A stretch of DNA of 64,000 nt from Hydractinia symbiolongicarpus (lineage: Eukaryota; Cnidaria; Hydrozoa; Anthoathecata; Hydractiniidae). The DNA lies in assembly GCF_029227915.1 (NCBI RefSeq), contig NC_079877.1:35677851-35741850 (forward strand). The letters are read 5' to 3'. Of this stretch, positions 36,781 through 52,400 are shown piece by piece. The notes beneath the pieces were generated by a model. The model saw only the letters and a list, made by a program, of their open reading frames with translations, had not been told where the DNA came from and searched no databases. How positions within the stretch are numbered: position 1 is the first letter of the stretch; every line of letters starts with the position of its first letter. Both the position numbers and the translations under genes were made by a program.

Positions 36781-39700
36781 GACCATACGGGCCGAGTCCG
36801 GGGTTTACGGGAAATGGCGACTTTTCCTTTGCCGGCGATTAAACTTCTTTTATTCAGCGTCTCATCAAAAATGAAAACATTTTTGAAAACTACAAGTCTC
36901 ATGCGTTTTAGTGGTGAAAAGATAATTTAAAAAATCGTTTTGGAAATGAGTTTACTCACAGGGTACTTTCTTTGTATACATTCGACTATACGGGCCAGGC
37001 CTGGGATTTACGGGAAATCGCTGGTTTTCGTTTGCCGGCGATTAAACCACTTTCATTAAGCGTCTCATCAAAAGTGAAAACATTTCTGAAAACTACAAGT
37101 CCCATGCGTTTTAGTGGTGAAAAAATATTTTAAAAAATCGTTCGGGAAATGAGTTCACTCTCAGGGTACTTTCTTTGTATACATTCGACTATACGGGCCA
37201 AGCCCGGGATTTACGGGAAATCGCGGGTTTTCGTTTGCCGGCGATTAAACTTCTTTTATTCAGCGTCTCATCAAAAATGAAAACATTTTTGAGAACTACA
37301 AGTCTCATGCGTTGTAGTGGTGAAAAAATTATTTAAAAAATCGTTCGGAAAATGAGTTTACTCCCTGGGTACTTTCTTTGTATACTTTTGACTATACGGG
37401 CCGAGTCCGGGGTTTACGGGAAATCGCGGGATTTCGTTTGCCGGCGATTAAACCTCTTTCATTAAGCGTCTCATCAAAAATGAAAACATTTCTGAAAACT
37501 ACAAGTCTCATGCGTTTTAGTGGTGAAAAAATAAATTAAAAAATCGTTCGGGAAATGAGTTTACTCCCTGGGTACTCTCTTTGTATACTTTTGACTATAC
37601 ATGCCAAGCCCAGGATTTTTGGGAAATCGCGGGTTTTCGTTTGCCGGCGATTAAACTTCTTTTATTCAGCGTCTCATCAAAAATGAAAACATTTTTGAAA
37701 ACTACAAGTCTCATGCGTTTTAGTGGTGAAAAAAAAATTTAAAAAATCGTTCGGGAAATGAGTTTACTGCCTGGGTACTTTCTTTGTATACATTCGACTA
37801 TACGGGCCAAGCCCGGGATTTACGGGAAATCAGGGGATTTCGTTTGCCGGTGATTAAACCTCTTTCATTAAGCGTCCCATCAAAAATGAAAACATTTTTG
37901 AAAACTACAATTCTCATGCGTTGTAGTGGTGAAAAAACAATTTAAAAAATCGTTCGGAAAATGAGTTTACTCCCTGGGTACTTTCTCTGTATACTTTTGA
38001 CTATACAGGCCAAGCTCGGGATTTACGGGAAATCGCGGGTTTTCGTTTGCCGGCGATTAAACTTCTTTTATTCAGCGTCTCATCAAAAATGAAAACATTT
38101 TTGAGAACTACAAGTCTCATGCGTTGTAGTGGTGAAAAAATTATTTAAAAAATCGTTCGGAAAATGAGTTTACTCCCTGGGTACTTTCTTTGTATACTTT
38201 TGACTATTCGGGCCGAGTCCGGGGTTTACGGGAAATCGCGGGATTTCGTTTGCCGGCGATTAAACCTCTTTCATTAAGCGTCTCATCAAAAATGAAAACA
38301 TTTCTGAAAACTACAAGTCTCATGCGTTTTAGTGGTGAAAAAATAATTTAAAAAATCGTTCGGGAAATGAGTTTACTCCCTGGGTACTCTCTTTGTATAC
38401 TTTTGACTATACATGCCAAGCCCAGGATTTTTGGGAAATCGCGGGTTTTCGTTTGCCGGCGATTAAACTTCTTTTATTCAGCGTCTCATCAAAAATGAAA
38501 ACATTTTTGAAAACTACAAGTCTCATGCGTTTTAGTGGTGAAAAAAAAATTTAAAAAATCGTTCGGGAAATGAGTTTACTGCCTGGGTACTTTCTTTGTA
38601 TACATTCGACTATACGGGCCAAGCCCGGGATTTACGGGAAATGGTGGTCTCATCAAAAATGAAAACATTTTTGAAAACTACAAGTCTCATGCGTTTTAGT
38701 GGTGAAAAATAATTTAAAAATCGTTCGGGAAATAAGTTTACTCCCTGGGTACTTTCTTTATATACTTTTGACTATACGGGCCGAGTCCGGGATTTACGGG
38801 AAATCGCGGATTTTCGTTTGAGGGCGATTAAACTTCTTTTATTCAGTGTCTCATCAAAAATGAAAACATTTTCTAAAACTACAAGTCTCATGCGTTGTAG
38901 TGGTGAAAAAATAATTTAAAAAATCGTTCTGAAGATGAGTTTACTCCCTGGGTACTTTCTTTGTATACTTTTGACTATACGGGCCGAGTCCGGGGTTTAC
39001 GGGAAATGGCGGGTTTTCGTTTGCCGGCGATTAAACTTCTTTTATTCAGCGTCTCATCAAAAATGAAAACATTTTTGAAAACTACAAGTCTCATGCGTTT
39101 TAGTGGTGAAAAGATAATTTAAAAAATCGTTTTGGAAATGAGTTTACACACCGGGCACTTTCTTTGTATACATTCGACTATACAGGCCAAGCCCAGGATT
39201 TACGGGAAATCGCGGGTTTTCGTTTGCCAGCGATTATACCTCTTTCATTAAGCGTCCCATCAAAAATGAAAACATTTTTGAAAACTACAAGTCTCATGCG
39301 TTGTAGTGGTGAAAAAACAATTTAAAAAATCGTTCGGAAAATGAGTTTACTCCCTGGGTACTTTCTCTGTATACTTTTGACTATACGGGCCGAGTCCGGC
39401 GTTTACGGGAAATGGTCTCATCAAAAATGAAAACATTTTTGAAAACTACAAGTCTCATGCGTTTTAGTGGTGAAAAATAATTTAAAAATCGTTCGGGAAA
39501 TAAGTTTACTCCCTGGGTACTTTCTTTGTATACTTTTGACTATACGGGCCGAGTCCGGGATTTACGGGAAATCGCGGATTTTTGTTTGAGGGCGATTAAA
39601 CTTCTTTTATTCAGTGTCTCATCAAAAATGAAAACATTTTTGAAAACTACAAGTCTCATGCGTTGTAGTGGTGCAAAAATAATTTAAAAAATCGTTCGGA

Positions 39701-42700
39701 AGATGAGTTTACTTCCTGGGTACTTTCTTTGTATACTTTTGACTATACGGGCCGAGTCCGGGGTTTACGGGAAATGGCGAGTTTTCGTTTGCCGGCGATT
39801 AAACTTCTTTTATTCAGCGTCTCATCAAAAATGAAAACATTTTTGAAAACTACAAGTCTCCTGCGTTTTAGTGGTGAAAAGATAATTTAAAAAATCGTTT
39901 TGGAAATGAGTTTACACCCCGGGTACTTTCTTTGTATACATTCGACTATACAGGCCAAGCCCGGGATTTACGGGAAATCGCGGGTTTTCGTTTGCCAGCG
40001 ATTATACCACTTTCATTAAGCGTCTCATCAAAAATGAAAACATTTCTGAAAACTACAAGTCTCATGCGTTGTAGTGGTGAAAAAATTATTTGAAAAATCG
40101 TTCGGAAAATGAGTTTACTCCCTGGGTACTTTCTTTGTATACTTTTGACTATACGGGCCGAGTCCGGGGTTTACGGGAAATCGCGGGATATCGTTTGCCG
40201 GCGATTAAACCTCTTTCATTAAGCGTCTCATCAAAAATGAAAACATTTCTGAAAACTACAAGTCTCATGCGTTTTAGTGGTGAAAAAATAATTTAAAAAA
40301 TCGTTCGGGAAACGAGTTTACTCCCTGGGTACTCTCTTTGTATACTTTTGACTATACAGGCCAAGCCCGGGATTTACGGGAAATCGCGGGTTTTCGTTTG
40401 CCGGCGATTAAACTTCTTTTATTCAGCGTCTCATCAAAAATGAAAACATTTGTGAAAACTACAAGTCTCATGCGTTTTAGTGGTGAAAAAAAATATTAAA
40501 AAATCGTTGAGGAAATGAGTTTACTGCCTGGGTACTTTCTTTGTATACATTCGACTATACCGGCCAAGCCCGGGATTTACGGGAAATCAGGGGATTTCGT
40601 TTGCCGGTGATTAAACCTCTTTCATTAAGCGTCTCATCAAAAATGAAAACATTTTTGAAAACTACAAGTCTCATGCGTTGTAGTGGTGAAAAAATAATTT
40701 AAAAAATCGTTCGGAAGATGAGTTTACTCCCTGGGTACTTTCTTTGTATACTTTTGAATATACGGGCCGAGTCCGGGGTTTACGGGAAATCGCGGGTTTT
40801 CGTTTGCCGGCGATTAAACTTCTTTTATTCAGCGTCTCATCAAAAATGAAAACATTTTTGAAAACTACAAGTCTCATGCGTTTTAGTGGTGAAAAAAAAT
40901 ATTAAAAAATCGTTGGGGAAATGAGTTTACTGCCTGGGTACTTTCTTTGTATACATTCGACTATACCGGCCAAGCCCGGGATTTACGGGAAATCAGGGGA
41001 TTTCGTTTGCCGGTGATTAAACCTCTTTCATTAAGCGTCTCATCAAAAATGAAAACATTTTTGAAAACTACAAGTCTCATGCGTTGTAGTGGTGAAAACA
41101 TAATTTAAAAAATCGTTCGGAATATGAGTTTACTCCCTGGGTACTTTCTTTGTATACTTTTGAATATACGGGCCGAGTCCGGGGTTTACGGGAAATCGCG
41201 GGATTTCGTTTGCCGGCGATTAAACCTCTTTCATTAAGCGTCTCATCAAAAATGAAAACATTTCTGAAAACTACAAGTCTCATGCGTTGTAGTGGTGAAA
41301 AAATAATTTAAAAAATCGTTCGGGAAACGAGTTTACTCCCTGGATACTCTCTTTGTATACTTTTGACTATACAGGCCAAGCCCGGGATTTACGGGAAATC
41401 GCGGTTTTTCGTTTGCCGGCGATTAAACTTCTTTTATTCACCGTCTCATCAAAAATGAAAACATTTTTGAAAACTACAAGTCTCATGCGTTTTAGTGGTG
41501 AAAAGATAATTTAAAAAATCGTTCGGGAAATGAGTTTACTGCCTGGGTACTTTCTTTGTATACATTCGACTATACGGGCCAAGCCCGGGATTTACGGGAA
41601 ATCAGGGGATTTCGTTTGCCGGTGATTAAACCTCTTTCATTAAGCGTCTCATCAAAAATGAAAACATTTTTGAAAACTACAAGTCTCATGCGTTGTAGTG
41701 GTGAAAAAATAATTTAAAAAATCGTTCGGAAGATGAGTTTACTCCCTGGGTACTTTCTTTGTTTACTTTTGACTATACGGGCCGAGTCCGGGGTTTACGG
41801 GAAATGGCGGGTTTTCGTTTGCCGGCGATTAAACTTCTTTTATTCAGCGTCTCATCAAAAATGAAAACATTTTTGAAAACTACAAGTCTCATGCGTTTTA
41901 GTGGTGAAAAAAAATATTAAAAAATCGTTCGGGAAATGAGTTTACTGCCTGGGTACTTTCTTTGTATACATTCGACAATACGGGCCAAGCCCGGGATTTG
42001 CGGAAAATCAGGGGATTTCGTTTGCCGGTGATTAAACCCCTTTCATTAAGCGTCTCATCAAAAATGAAAACATTTTTGGAAACTACAGTCTCATGCGTTT
42101 TAGTGGTGAAACAATAATTTAAAAAATCGTTCGGAAAATGAGTTTACTCCCTGGGTACTTTCTTTGTATACTTTTGACTATACGGGCCGAGTCCGGCGTT
42201 TACGGGAAATCGCGAATTTTCGTTTGAGGGCGATTACACTTCTTTTATTCAGTGTCTCATCAAAAATGAAAACATTTTTGAAAACTACAAGTCTCATGCG
42301 TTGTAGTGGTGAAAAAAAAATTTAAAAAATCGTTCGGAAGATGAGTTTACTCCCTGGGTACTTTCTTTGTATACTTTTGACTATACGGGCCGAGTTCGGG
42401 GTTTACAGGAAATGGCGGAATTTCGTTTCCCGGCGATTAAACTTCTTTTATTCAGCGTCTCATCAAAAATGAAAACATTTTTGAAAACTACAAGTCTCAT
42501 GCGTTTTAGTGGTGAAAAGATAATTTAAAAAATCGTTTTGGAAATGAGTTTACACCCCGGGTACTTTCTTTGTATACTTTTGACTATACAAGCCAAGCCC
42601 GGGATTTACGGGAAATCGCGGGTTTTCGTTTGCCGGCGATTAAACTTTTTTTATTCAGCGTCTCATCAAAAATGAAAACATTTTTGAGAACTACAAGTCT

Positions 42701-45700
42701 CATGCGTTGTAGTGGTGAAAAAATTATTTAAAAAATCGTTCGGAAAATGAGTTTACTCCCTAGGTACTTTCTTTGTATACTTTTGACTATACGGGCCGAG
42801 TCGGGGGTTTACGGGAAATCGCGGGATTTCGTTTGCCGGCGATTAAACTTCTTTCATTAAGCGTCTCATCAAAAATGAAAACATTTTTGAGAACTACAAG
42901 TCTCATGCGTTGTAGTGGTGAAAAAATTATTTAAAAATCGTTCGGGAGATAAGTTTACTCCCTGGGTACTTTCTTTGTCTACTTTTGACTATACGGGCCG
43001 AGTCCGGGATTTACGGGAAATCGCGGATTTTCGTTTGAGGGCGATTAAACTTCTTTTATTCAGCGTCCCATCAAAAATGAAAACATTTTTGAAAACTACA
43101 AGTCTCATGCGTTGTAGTGGTGAAAAAATAATTTAAAAAATCGTTCGGAAGATGAGTTTACTCCCTGGGTACTTTCTTTGTATACCTTTGACTATACGGG
43201 CCGAGTCCGGGGTTTACGGGAAATGGCGGGTTTTTCTTTGCCGGCGATTAAACTTCTTTTATGCAGCGTCTCGTCGAAAATGAAAACATTTTTGAAAACT
43301 GCAAGTCTCTTGCGTTTTAGTGGTGAAAAGACAATTTAAAAAATCGTTTTGGAAATGAGTTTACACCCTGGGTACTTTCTTTGTGTACTTTTGACTATAC
43401 GGTTCGAGTCCGGGATTTACGGGAAATCGCGGGTTTTCGTTTGCCGGCGATTAAACTTCTTTTATTCAGCGTCTCATCAAGAATGAAAACATTTTTGAGA
43501 ACTACAAGTCTCATGCGTTTTAGTGGTGAAAAAGAAATTTAAAAATCGTTCGGGAAATAAGTTTACTCCCTGGGTACTTTCTTTGTATACTTTTGACTAT
43601 ACGGGTGGAGTCCGGGGTTTACGGGAAATCGCAGGATTTCCTTTGCCGGAAATTAAACTTTTTTCATTAAGCGTCTCATCAAAAATGAAAACATTTGTGA
43701 AAACTACAAGTCTCATGCGTTTTAGTGGTGAAAAAATAATTTAAAAATCGTTCGGGAAATAAGTTTAATCCCTGGGTACTTTCTTTGTATACTTTTGACT
43801 ATACGGGCCGAGTCCGGAATTTACGGGAAATGGCGGGTTTTCGTTTGCCGGCGATTAAACTTCTTTTATGCAGCGTCTCATCAAAAATGAAAACAATTTT
43901 GAAAACTACAACTCTAATGCGTTTTAGTGGTGAAAAAATAATTTAAAAAATCGTTCGGAAGATGAGTTTACTCCCTGGGTACTTTCTTTGTATACTTTTG
44001 ACTATACTGGCCGAGTCCGGGGTTTACGGGAAATGGCGGGTTTTCGTTTGCCGGCGATTAAACTTCTTTTATTCAGCGTCTCATAAAAAATGAAAACATT
44101 TTTGAAAACTACAAGTCTCATGCGTTTTAGTGGTGAAAAGATAATTTAAAAAATCGTTTTGGAAATGAGTTTACACCCCGGGCACTTTCTTTGTATACAT
44201 TGGACTATACAGGCCAAGCCCGGGATTTACGGGAAATCGCGGGTTTTCGTTTGCCAGCGATTATACCTCTTTCATTAAGCGTCCCATCAAAAATGAAAAC
44301 ATTTTTGAAAACTACAAGTCTCATGCGTTTTAGTGGTGAAAAATAATTTAAAAATCGTTCGGAAAATAAGTTTACTCCCTGGGTACTTTCTTTGTATACT
44401 TTTGACTTTACGGGCCGAGTCCGGGATTTACGGGAAATCGCTGATTTTCGTTTGAGGGCGATTAAACTTCTTTTATTCAGTGTCTCATCAAAAATGAAAA
44501 CATTTTTGAAAACTACAAGTCTCATGCGTTGTAGTGGTGAAAAAATATTTTAAAAAATCGTTCGGAAGATGAGTTTACTCCCTGGGTACTTTCTTTGTAT
44601 ACTTTTGACTATACGGGCCGAGTCCGGGGTTTACGGGAAATGTCGGGTTTTCGTTTGCCGGCGATTAAACTTCTTTTATTCAGCGTCTCATCAAAAAATG
44701 AAAACATTTTTGAAAACTACAAGTCTCATGCGTTTTAGTGGTGAAAAGATAATTTAAAAAATCGTTTTGGAAATGAGTTTACACCCCTGATACTTTCTTT
44801 GTATACATTCGACTATACAGGCCAAGCCCGGGGTTTACGGGAAATCGCGGGATTTCGTTTGCCGGCGATTAAACCTCTTTCATTAAGCGTCTCATCAAAA
44901 ATGAAAACATTTCTGAAAACTACAAGTCTCATGCGTTTTAGTGGTGAAAAAATAATTTAAAAAATCGTTCGGGAAACGAGTTTACTCCCTGGGTACTCTC
45001 TTTGTATACTTTTGACTATACAGGCCAAGCCCGGGATTTACGGGAAATCGCGGGTTTTCGTTTGCCGGCGATTAAACTTCTTTTATTCAGCGTCTCATCA
45101 AAAATGAAAACATTTCTGAAAACTACAAGTCTCATGCGTTGTAGTGGTGAAAAAATAATTTAAAAAATCGTTCGGAAAATGAGTTTACTCCCTGGGTACT
45201 TTCTTTGTATACTTTTGACTATACGGGCCGAGTCCGGCGTTTACGGGAAATCGCGAATTTTCGTTTGAGGGCGATTAAACTTCTTTTATTCAGTGTCTCA
45301 TCAAAAATGAAAACATTTTTGAAAACTACAAGTCTCATGCGTTGTAGTGGTGAAAAAAAAATTTAAAAAATCGTTCGGAAGATAAGTTTACTCCCTGGAT
45401 ACTTTCTTTGTATACTTTTGACTATACGGGCCGAGTCCGGGGTTTACAGGAAATGGCGGATTTTCGTTTTCCGGCGATTAAACCTCTTTCATTAAGCGTC
45501 TCATCAAAAATGAAAACATTTCTGAAAACTACAAGTCTCATGCGTTTTAGTGGTGAACAAATAATTTAAAAAATCGTTCGGGAAACGAGTTTACTCCCTG
45601 GGAACTCTCTTTGTATACTTTTGACTATACAGGCCAAGCCCGGGATTTACTGGAAATCGCGGGTTTTCGTTTGCCGGCGATTAAACTTCTTTTATTCAGC

Positions 45701-45800
45701 ATCTCATCAAAAATGAAAACATTTCTGAAAACTACAAGTCTCATGCGTTGTAGTGGTGAAAAAATAATTTAAAAAATCGTTCGGAAAATGAGTTTACTCC
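35578..45800. repeat. long duplicated block, copy 1 (partner 46438-55250)
   Basis: The block is repeated downstream in order but with changing offset: 10860 bp (35581/46441; 37141/48001), 10251 (37810/48061), 9480 (39240/48720), 9277 (40090/49367; 40671/49948), 9683 (41761/51444; 42915/52598), 8670 (44205/52875). Most offset steps are whole monomers (609 = 3, 203 = 1, 1013 about 5). So the copies diverged mainly by gain and loss of monomers. Confidence 0.8.
43401..43411 (+). other. RNA polymerase III B-box-like motif in a variant satellite monomer
   Basis: GGTTCGAGTCC exactly fits the B-box consensus GGTTCGANTCC. It recurs in the same monomer variant at 56330-56340, 58157-58167, 60593-60603, 61810-61820 and 62216-62226. 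Ordinary monomers read GGGCCGAGTCC here (two differences). No convincing A box lies 30-60 bp upstream, and only a partial T-arm could fold, so a functional promoter is not established. Confidence 0.35.
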
Positions 45801-46437
45801 CTGGGTACTTTCTTTGTATACTTTTGACTATACAGGCCAAGCCCGGGATTTACGGGAAATCGCGGGTTTTCGTTTGCCGGCGATTAAACTTCTTTTATTC
45901 AGCATCTCATCAAAAATGAAAACATTTCTGAAAACTACAAGTCTCATGCGTTGTAGTGGTGAAAAAATAATTTAAAAAATCGTTCGGAAAATGAGTTTAC
46001 TCCCTGGGTACTTTCTTTGTATACTTTTGACTATACGGGCCGAGTCCGGGGTTTACGGGAAATCGCGGGATTTCGTTTGCCGGCGATTAAACCTCTTTCA
46101 TTAAGCGTCTCATCAAAAATGAAAACATTTCTGAAAACTACAAGTCTCATGCGTTGTAGTGGTGAAAAAATAATTTAAAAAATCGTTCGGAAAATGAGTT
46201 TACTCCCTGGGTACTTTCTTTGTATACTTTTGACTATACGGGCCAAGCCCGGGATTTACGGGAAATCGCGGGTTTTCGTTTGCCGGCGATTAAACTTCTT
46301 TTATTCAGCGTCTCATCAAAAATGAAAACATTTTTGAAAACTACAAGTCTCATGCGTTTTAGTGGTGAAAAAAAAATTTAAAAAATCGTTCGGGAAATGA
46401 GTTTACTCCCTGGGTACTTTCTTTGTATACTTTTGAC

Positions 46438-49400
46438 TATACGGGCCGAGTCCGGGGTTTAGGGGAAATGGCGAGTTTTCCTGTGCCGGCGATTAAACCT
46501 CTTTCAATAACCGTCTCATCAAAAATGAAAACATTTTTGAAAACTACAAATCTCATGCGTTGTAGTGGTGAAAAAATAATTTAAAAAATCGTTCGGAAAA
46601 TGAGTTTACTCCCTGGGTACTTTCTTTGTATACTTTTGACTATACGGGCCGAGTCCGGCGTTTACGGGAAATGGCGGGTTTTCGTTTGACGGCGATTAAA
46701 CTTCTTTTATTCAGCGTCTCATCAAAAATGAAAACATTTCTGAAAACTACAAGTCTCCTGCGTTTTAGTGGTGAAAAGATAATTTAAAAAATCGTTTTGG
46801 AAATGAGTTTACTCACAGGGTACTTTCTTTGTATACATTCGACTATACAGGCCAAGCCCGGGATTTACGGGAAATCGCGGGTTTTCGTTTGCCAGCGCTT
46901 AAACCACTTTCATTAAGCGTCTCATCAAAAATGAAAACATTTCTGAAAACTACAAGTCTCATGCGTTTTAGTGGTGAAAAAATAATTTAAAAAATCGTAC
47001 GGGAAATGAGTTTACTCCCTGGGTACTCTCTTTGTATACTTTTGACTATACGGGCCGAGTCCGGGATTTACGGGAAATCGCGGATTTTCGTTTGAGGGCG
47101 ATTAAACTTCTTTTATTCAGCGTCTCATCAAAAATGAAAACATTTTTGAAAACTACAAGTTTCAAGCGCTTTAGTGGTGAAAAAATAATTTAAAAAATCG
47201 TTCTGGAAATGAGTTTACTCACAAGGTACTTTTTTTGTATACATTCGACTATACGGGCCAAGCCCGGGATTTACGGGAAATCGCGGGTTTTCGTTTGCCG
47301 GCGATTAAACCTCTTTCATTAAACGTCTCATCAAAAATGAAAACATTTTTGAAAACTACAAGTCACATGCGTTTTAGTGGTGAAGAAGAAATTTAAAAAA
47401 TCGTTCGGGAAATGAGTTTACTCCCTGGGTACTTTCTTTGTATACATTCCACTATACGGGCCAAGCCCCGGATTTACGGGAAATCGCAGGATTTCGTTTG
47501 CCGGCGTTCATTAAGCGTCCCATCAAATATGAAAACATTTTTGAAAACTACAAGTCTTATGCGTTTAGTGGTAAAAAAATAATATAAAAAATCGTTCGGG
47601 AAATGAGTTTACTCCCTGGGTACTTTCTTTGTATACATTCGACTATACGGGCCGAGTCCGGGGTTTACGGGAAATGGCGAGTTTTCCTTTGCCGGCGATT
47701 AAACTTCTATTATTCAGCGTCTCATCAAAAATGAAAACATTTTTGAAAACTACAAGTCTCATGCGTTTTAGTGGTGAAAAGATAATTTAAAAAATCGTTT
47801 TGGAAATGAGTTTACTCACAGGGTACTTTCTTTGTATACATTCGACTATACGGGCCAGGCCTGGGATTTACGGGAAATCGCTGGTTTTCGTTTGCCGGCG
47901 ATTAAACCACTTTCATTAAGCGTCTCATCAAAAGTGAAAACATTTCTGAAAACTACAAGTCTCATGCGTTTTAGTGGTGAAAAAATATTTTAAAAAATCG
48001 TTCGGGAAATGAGTTCACTCACAGGGTACTTTCTTTGTATACATTCGACTATACGGGCCAAGCCCGGGATTTACGGGAAATCAGGGGATTTCATTTGCCG
48101 GTGATTAAACCTCTTTCATTAAGCGTCCCATCAAAAATGAAAACATTTTTGAAAACTACAATTCTCATGCGTTGTAGTGGTGAAAAAACAATTTAAAAAA
48201 TCGTTCGGAAAATGAGTTTACTCCCTGGGTACTTTCTCTGTATACTTTTGACTATACAGGCCAAGCCCGGGATTTACGGGAAATCGCGGGTTTTCGTTTG
48301 CCGGCGATTAAACTTCTTTTATTCAGCGTCTCATCAAAAATGAAAACATTTTTGAGAACTACAAGTCTCATGCGTTGTAGTGGTGAAAAAATTATTTAAA
48401 AAATCGTTCGGAAAATGAGTTTACTCCCTGGGTACTTTCTTTGTATACTTTTGACTATTCAGGCCGAGTCCGGGGTTTACGGGAAATCGCGGGATTTCGT
48501 TTGCTGGCGATTAAACCTCTTTCATTAAGCGTCTCATCAAAAATGAAAACATTTCTGAAAACTACAAGTCTCATGCGTTTTAGTGGTGAAAAAATAATTT
48601 AAAAAATCGTTCGGGAAATGAGTTTACTCCCTGGGTACTCTCTTTGTATACTTTTGACTATACATGCCAAGCCCAGGATTTTTGGGAAATCGCGGGTTTT
48701 CGTTTGCCAGCGATTATACCTCTTTCATTAAGCGTCCCATCAAAAATGAAAACATTTTTGAAAACTACAAGTCTCATGCGTTGTAGTGGTGAAAAAACAA
48801 TTTAAAAAATCGTTCGGAAAATGAGTTTACTCCCTGGGTACTTTCTCTGTATACTTTTGACTATACGGGCCGAGTCCGGCGTTTACGGGAAATGGTCTCA
48901 TCAAAAATGAAAACATTTTTGAAAACTACAAGTCTCATGCGTTTTAGTGGTGAAAAATAATTTAAAAATCGTTCGGGAAATAAGTTTACTCCCTGGGTAC
49001 TTTCTTTGTATACTTTTGACTATACGGGCCGAGTCCGGGGTTTACGGGAAATGGCGGGTTTTCGTTTGCCGGCGATTAAACTTCTTTTATTCAGCGTCTC
49101 ATCAAAAATGAAAACATTTTTGAAAACTACAAGTCTCCTGCGTTTTAGTGGTGAAAAGATAATTTAAAAAATCGTTTTGGAAATGAGTTTACACCCCGGG
49201 TACTTTCTTTGTATACATTCGACTATACAGGCCAAGCCCGGGATTTACGGGAAATCGCGGGTTTTCGTTTGCCAGCGATTATACCACTTTCATTAAGCGT
49301 CTCATCAAAAATGAAAACATTTCTGAAAACTACAAGTCTCATGCGTTGTAGTGGTGAAAAAATTATTTGAAAAATCGTTCGGAAAATGAGTTTACTCCCT

Positions 49401-52400
49401 GGGTACTTTCTTTGTATACTTTTGACTATACGGGCCGAGTCCGGGGTTTACGGGAAATCGCGGGATATCGTTTGCCGGCGATTAAACCTCTTTCATTAAG
49501 CGTCTCATCAAAAATGAAAACATTTCTGAAAACTACAAGTCTCATGCGTTTTAGTGGTGAAAAAATAATTTAAAAAATCGTTCGGGAAACGAGTTTACTC
49601 CCTGGGTACTCTCTTTGTATACTTTTGACTATACAGGCCAAGCCCGGGATTTACGGGAAATCGCGGGTTTTCGTTTGCCGGCGATTAAACTTCTTTTATT
49701 CAGCGTCTCATCAAAAATGAAAACATTTTTGAAAACTACAAGTCTCATGCGTTTTAGTGGTGAAAAAAAATATTAAAAAATCGTTGGGGAAATGAGTTTA
49801 CTGCCTGGGTACTTTCTTTGTATACATTCGACTATACCGGCCAAGCCCGGGATTTACGGGAAATCAGGGGATTTCGTTTGCCGGTGATTAAACCTCTTTC
49901 ATTAAGCGTCTCATCAAAAATGAAAACATTTTTGAAAACTACAAGTCTCATGCGTTGTAGTGGTGAAAAAATAATTTAAAAAATCGTTCGGAAGATGAGT
50001 TTACTCCCTGGGTACTTTCTTTGTATACTTTTGAATATACGGGCCGAGTCCGGGGTTTACGGGAAATCGCGGGATTTCGTTTGCCGGCGATTAAACCTCT
50101 TTCATTAAGCGTCTCATCAAAAATGAAAACATTTCGGAAAACTACAAGTCTCATGCGTTGTAGTGGTGAAAAAATAATTTAAAAAATCGTTCGGGAAACG
50201 AGTTTACTCCCTGGATACTCTCTTTGTATACTTTTGACTATACAGGCCAAGCCCGGGATTTACGGGAAATCGCGGGTTTTCGTTTGCCGGCGATTAAACT
50301 TCTTTTATTCAGCGTCTCATCAAAAATGAAAAAATTTTTGAAAACTACAAGTCTCATGCGTTTTAGTGGTGAAAAAAAATATTAAAAAATCGTTGGGGAA
50401 ATGAGTTTACTGCATGGGTACTTTCTTTGCATACATTTGACTATACCGGCCAAGCCCGGGATTTACGGGAAATCAGGGGATTTCGTTTGCCGGTGATTAA
50501 ACCTCTTTCATTAAACGTCTCATCAAAAATGAAAACATTTTTGAAAACTACAAGTCTCATGCGTTGTAGTGGTGAAAAAATAATTTAAAAAATCGTTCGG
50601 AAGATGAATTTACTCCCTGGGTGCTTTCTTTGTATACTTTAGACTACACGGGCCGAGTCCTGGGTTTACGGGAAATGGCGGTTTTTCGTTTGCCGGCGAT
50701 TAAACTTCTTTTATTCACCGTCTCATCAAAAATGAAAACATTTTTGAAAACTACAAGTCTCATGCGTTTTAGTGGTGAAAAGATAATTTAAAAAATCGTT
50801 CGGGAAATGAGTTTACTGCCTGGGTACTTTCTTTGTATACATTCGACTATACGGGCCAAGCCCGGGATTTACGGGAAATCAGGGGATTTCGTTTGCCGGT
50901 GATTAAACCTCTTTCATTAAGCGTCTCATCAAAAATGAAAACATTTTTGAAAACTACAAGTCTCATGCGTTGTAGTGGTGAAAAAATAATTTAAAAAATC
51001 GTTCGGAAGATGAGTTTACTCCCTGGGTACTTTCTTTGTTTCCTTTTGACTATACGGGCCGAGTCCGGGGTTTACGGGAAATGGCGGGTTTTCGTTTGCC
51101 GGCGATTAAACTTCTTTTATTCAGCGTCTCATCAAAAATGAAAACATTTTTGAAAACTACAAGTCTTATGCGTTTTAGTGGTGAAAAGATAATTTAAAAA
51201 ATCGTTCGGGAAATGAGTTTACTGCCTGGGTACTTTCTTTGTATACATTCGACTATACGGGCCAAGCCCGGGATTTACGGGAAATCAGGGGATTTCGTTT
51301 GCCGGTGATTAAACCTCTTTCATTAAGCGTCTCATCAAAAATGAAAACATTTTTGAAAACTACAAGTCTCATGCGTTGTAGTGGTGAAAAAATAATTTAA
51401 AAAATCGTTCGGAAGATGAGTTTACTCCCTGGGTACTTTCTTTGTTTACTTTTGACTATACGGGCCGAGTCCGGGGTTTACGGGAAATGGCGGGTTTTCG
51501 TTTGCCGGCGATTAAACTTCTTTTATTCAGCGTCTCATCAAAAATGAAAACATTATTGAAAAATACAAGTCTCATGCGTTTTAGTGGTGAAAAAAAATAT
51601 TAAAAAATCGCTCGGGAAATGAGTTTACTGCCTGGGTACTTTCTTTGTATACATTCGACAATACGGGCCAAGCCCGGGATTTGCGGAAAATCAGGGGATT
51701 TCGTTTGCCGGTGATTAAACCCCTTTCATTAAGCGTCTCATCAAAAATGAAAACATTTTTGGAAACTACAGTCTCATGCGTTTTAGTGGTGAAACAATAA
51801 TTTAAAAAATCGTTCGGAAAATGAGTTTACTCCCTGGGTACTTTCTTTGTATACTTTTGACTATACGGGCCGAGTCCGGCGTTTACGGGAAATCGCGAAT
51901 TTTCGTTTGAGGGCGATTACACTTCTTTTATTCAGTGTCTCATCAAAAATGAAAACATTTTTGAAAACTACAAGTCTCATGCGTTGTGGTGGTGAAAAAA
52001 AAATTTAAAAAATTGTTCGGAAGATGAGTTTACTCCCTGGGTACTTTCTTTGTATACTTTTGACTATACGGGCCGAGTCCGGGGTTTACAGGAAATGGCG
52101 GATTTTCGTTTCCCGGCGATTAAACTTCTTTTATTCAGCGTCTCATCAAAAATGAAAACATTTTTGAAAACTACAAGTCTCATGCGTTTTAGTGGTGAAA
52201 AGATAATTTAAAAAATCGTTTTGGAAATGAGTTTACACCCCGGGTACTTTCTTTGTATACTTTTGACTATACAAGCCAAGCCCGGGATTTACGGGAAATC
52301 GCGGGTTTTCGTTTGCCGGCGATTAAACTTCTTTTATTCAGCGTCTCATCAAAAATGAAAACATTTTTGAGAACTACAAGTCTCATGCGTTGTAGTGGTG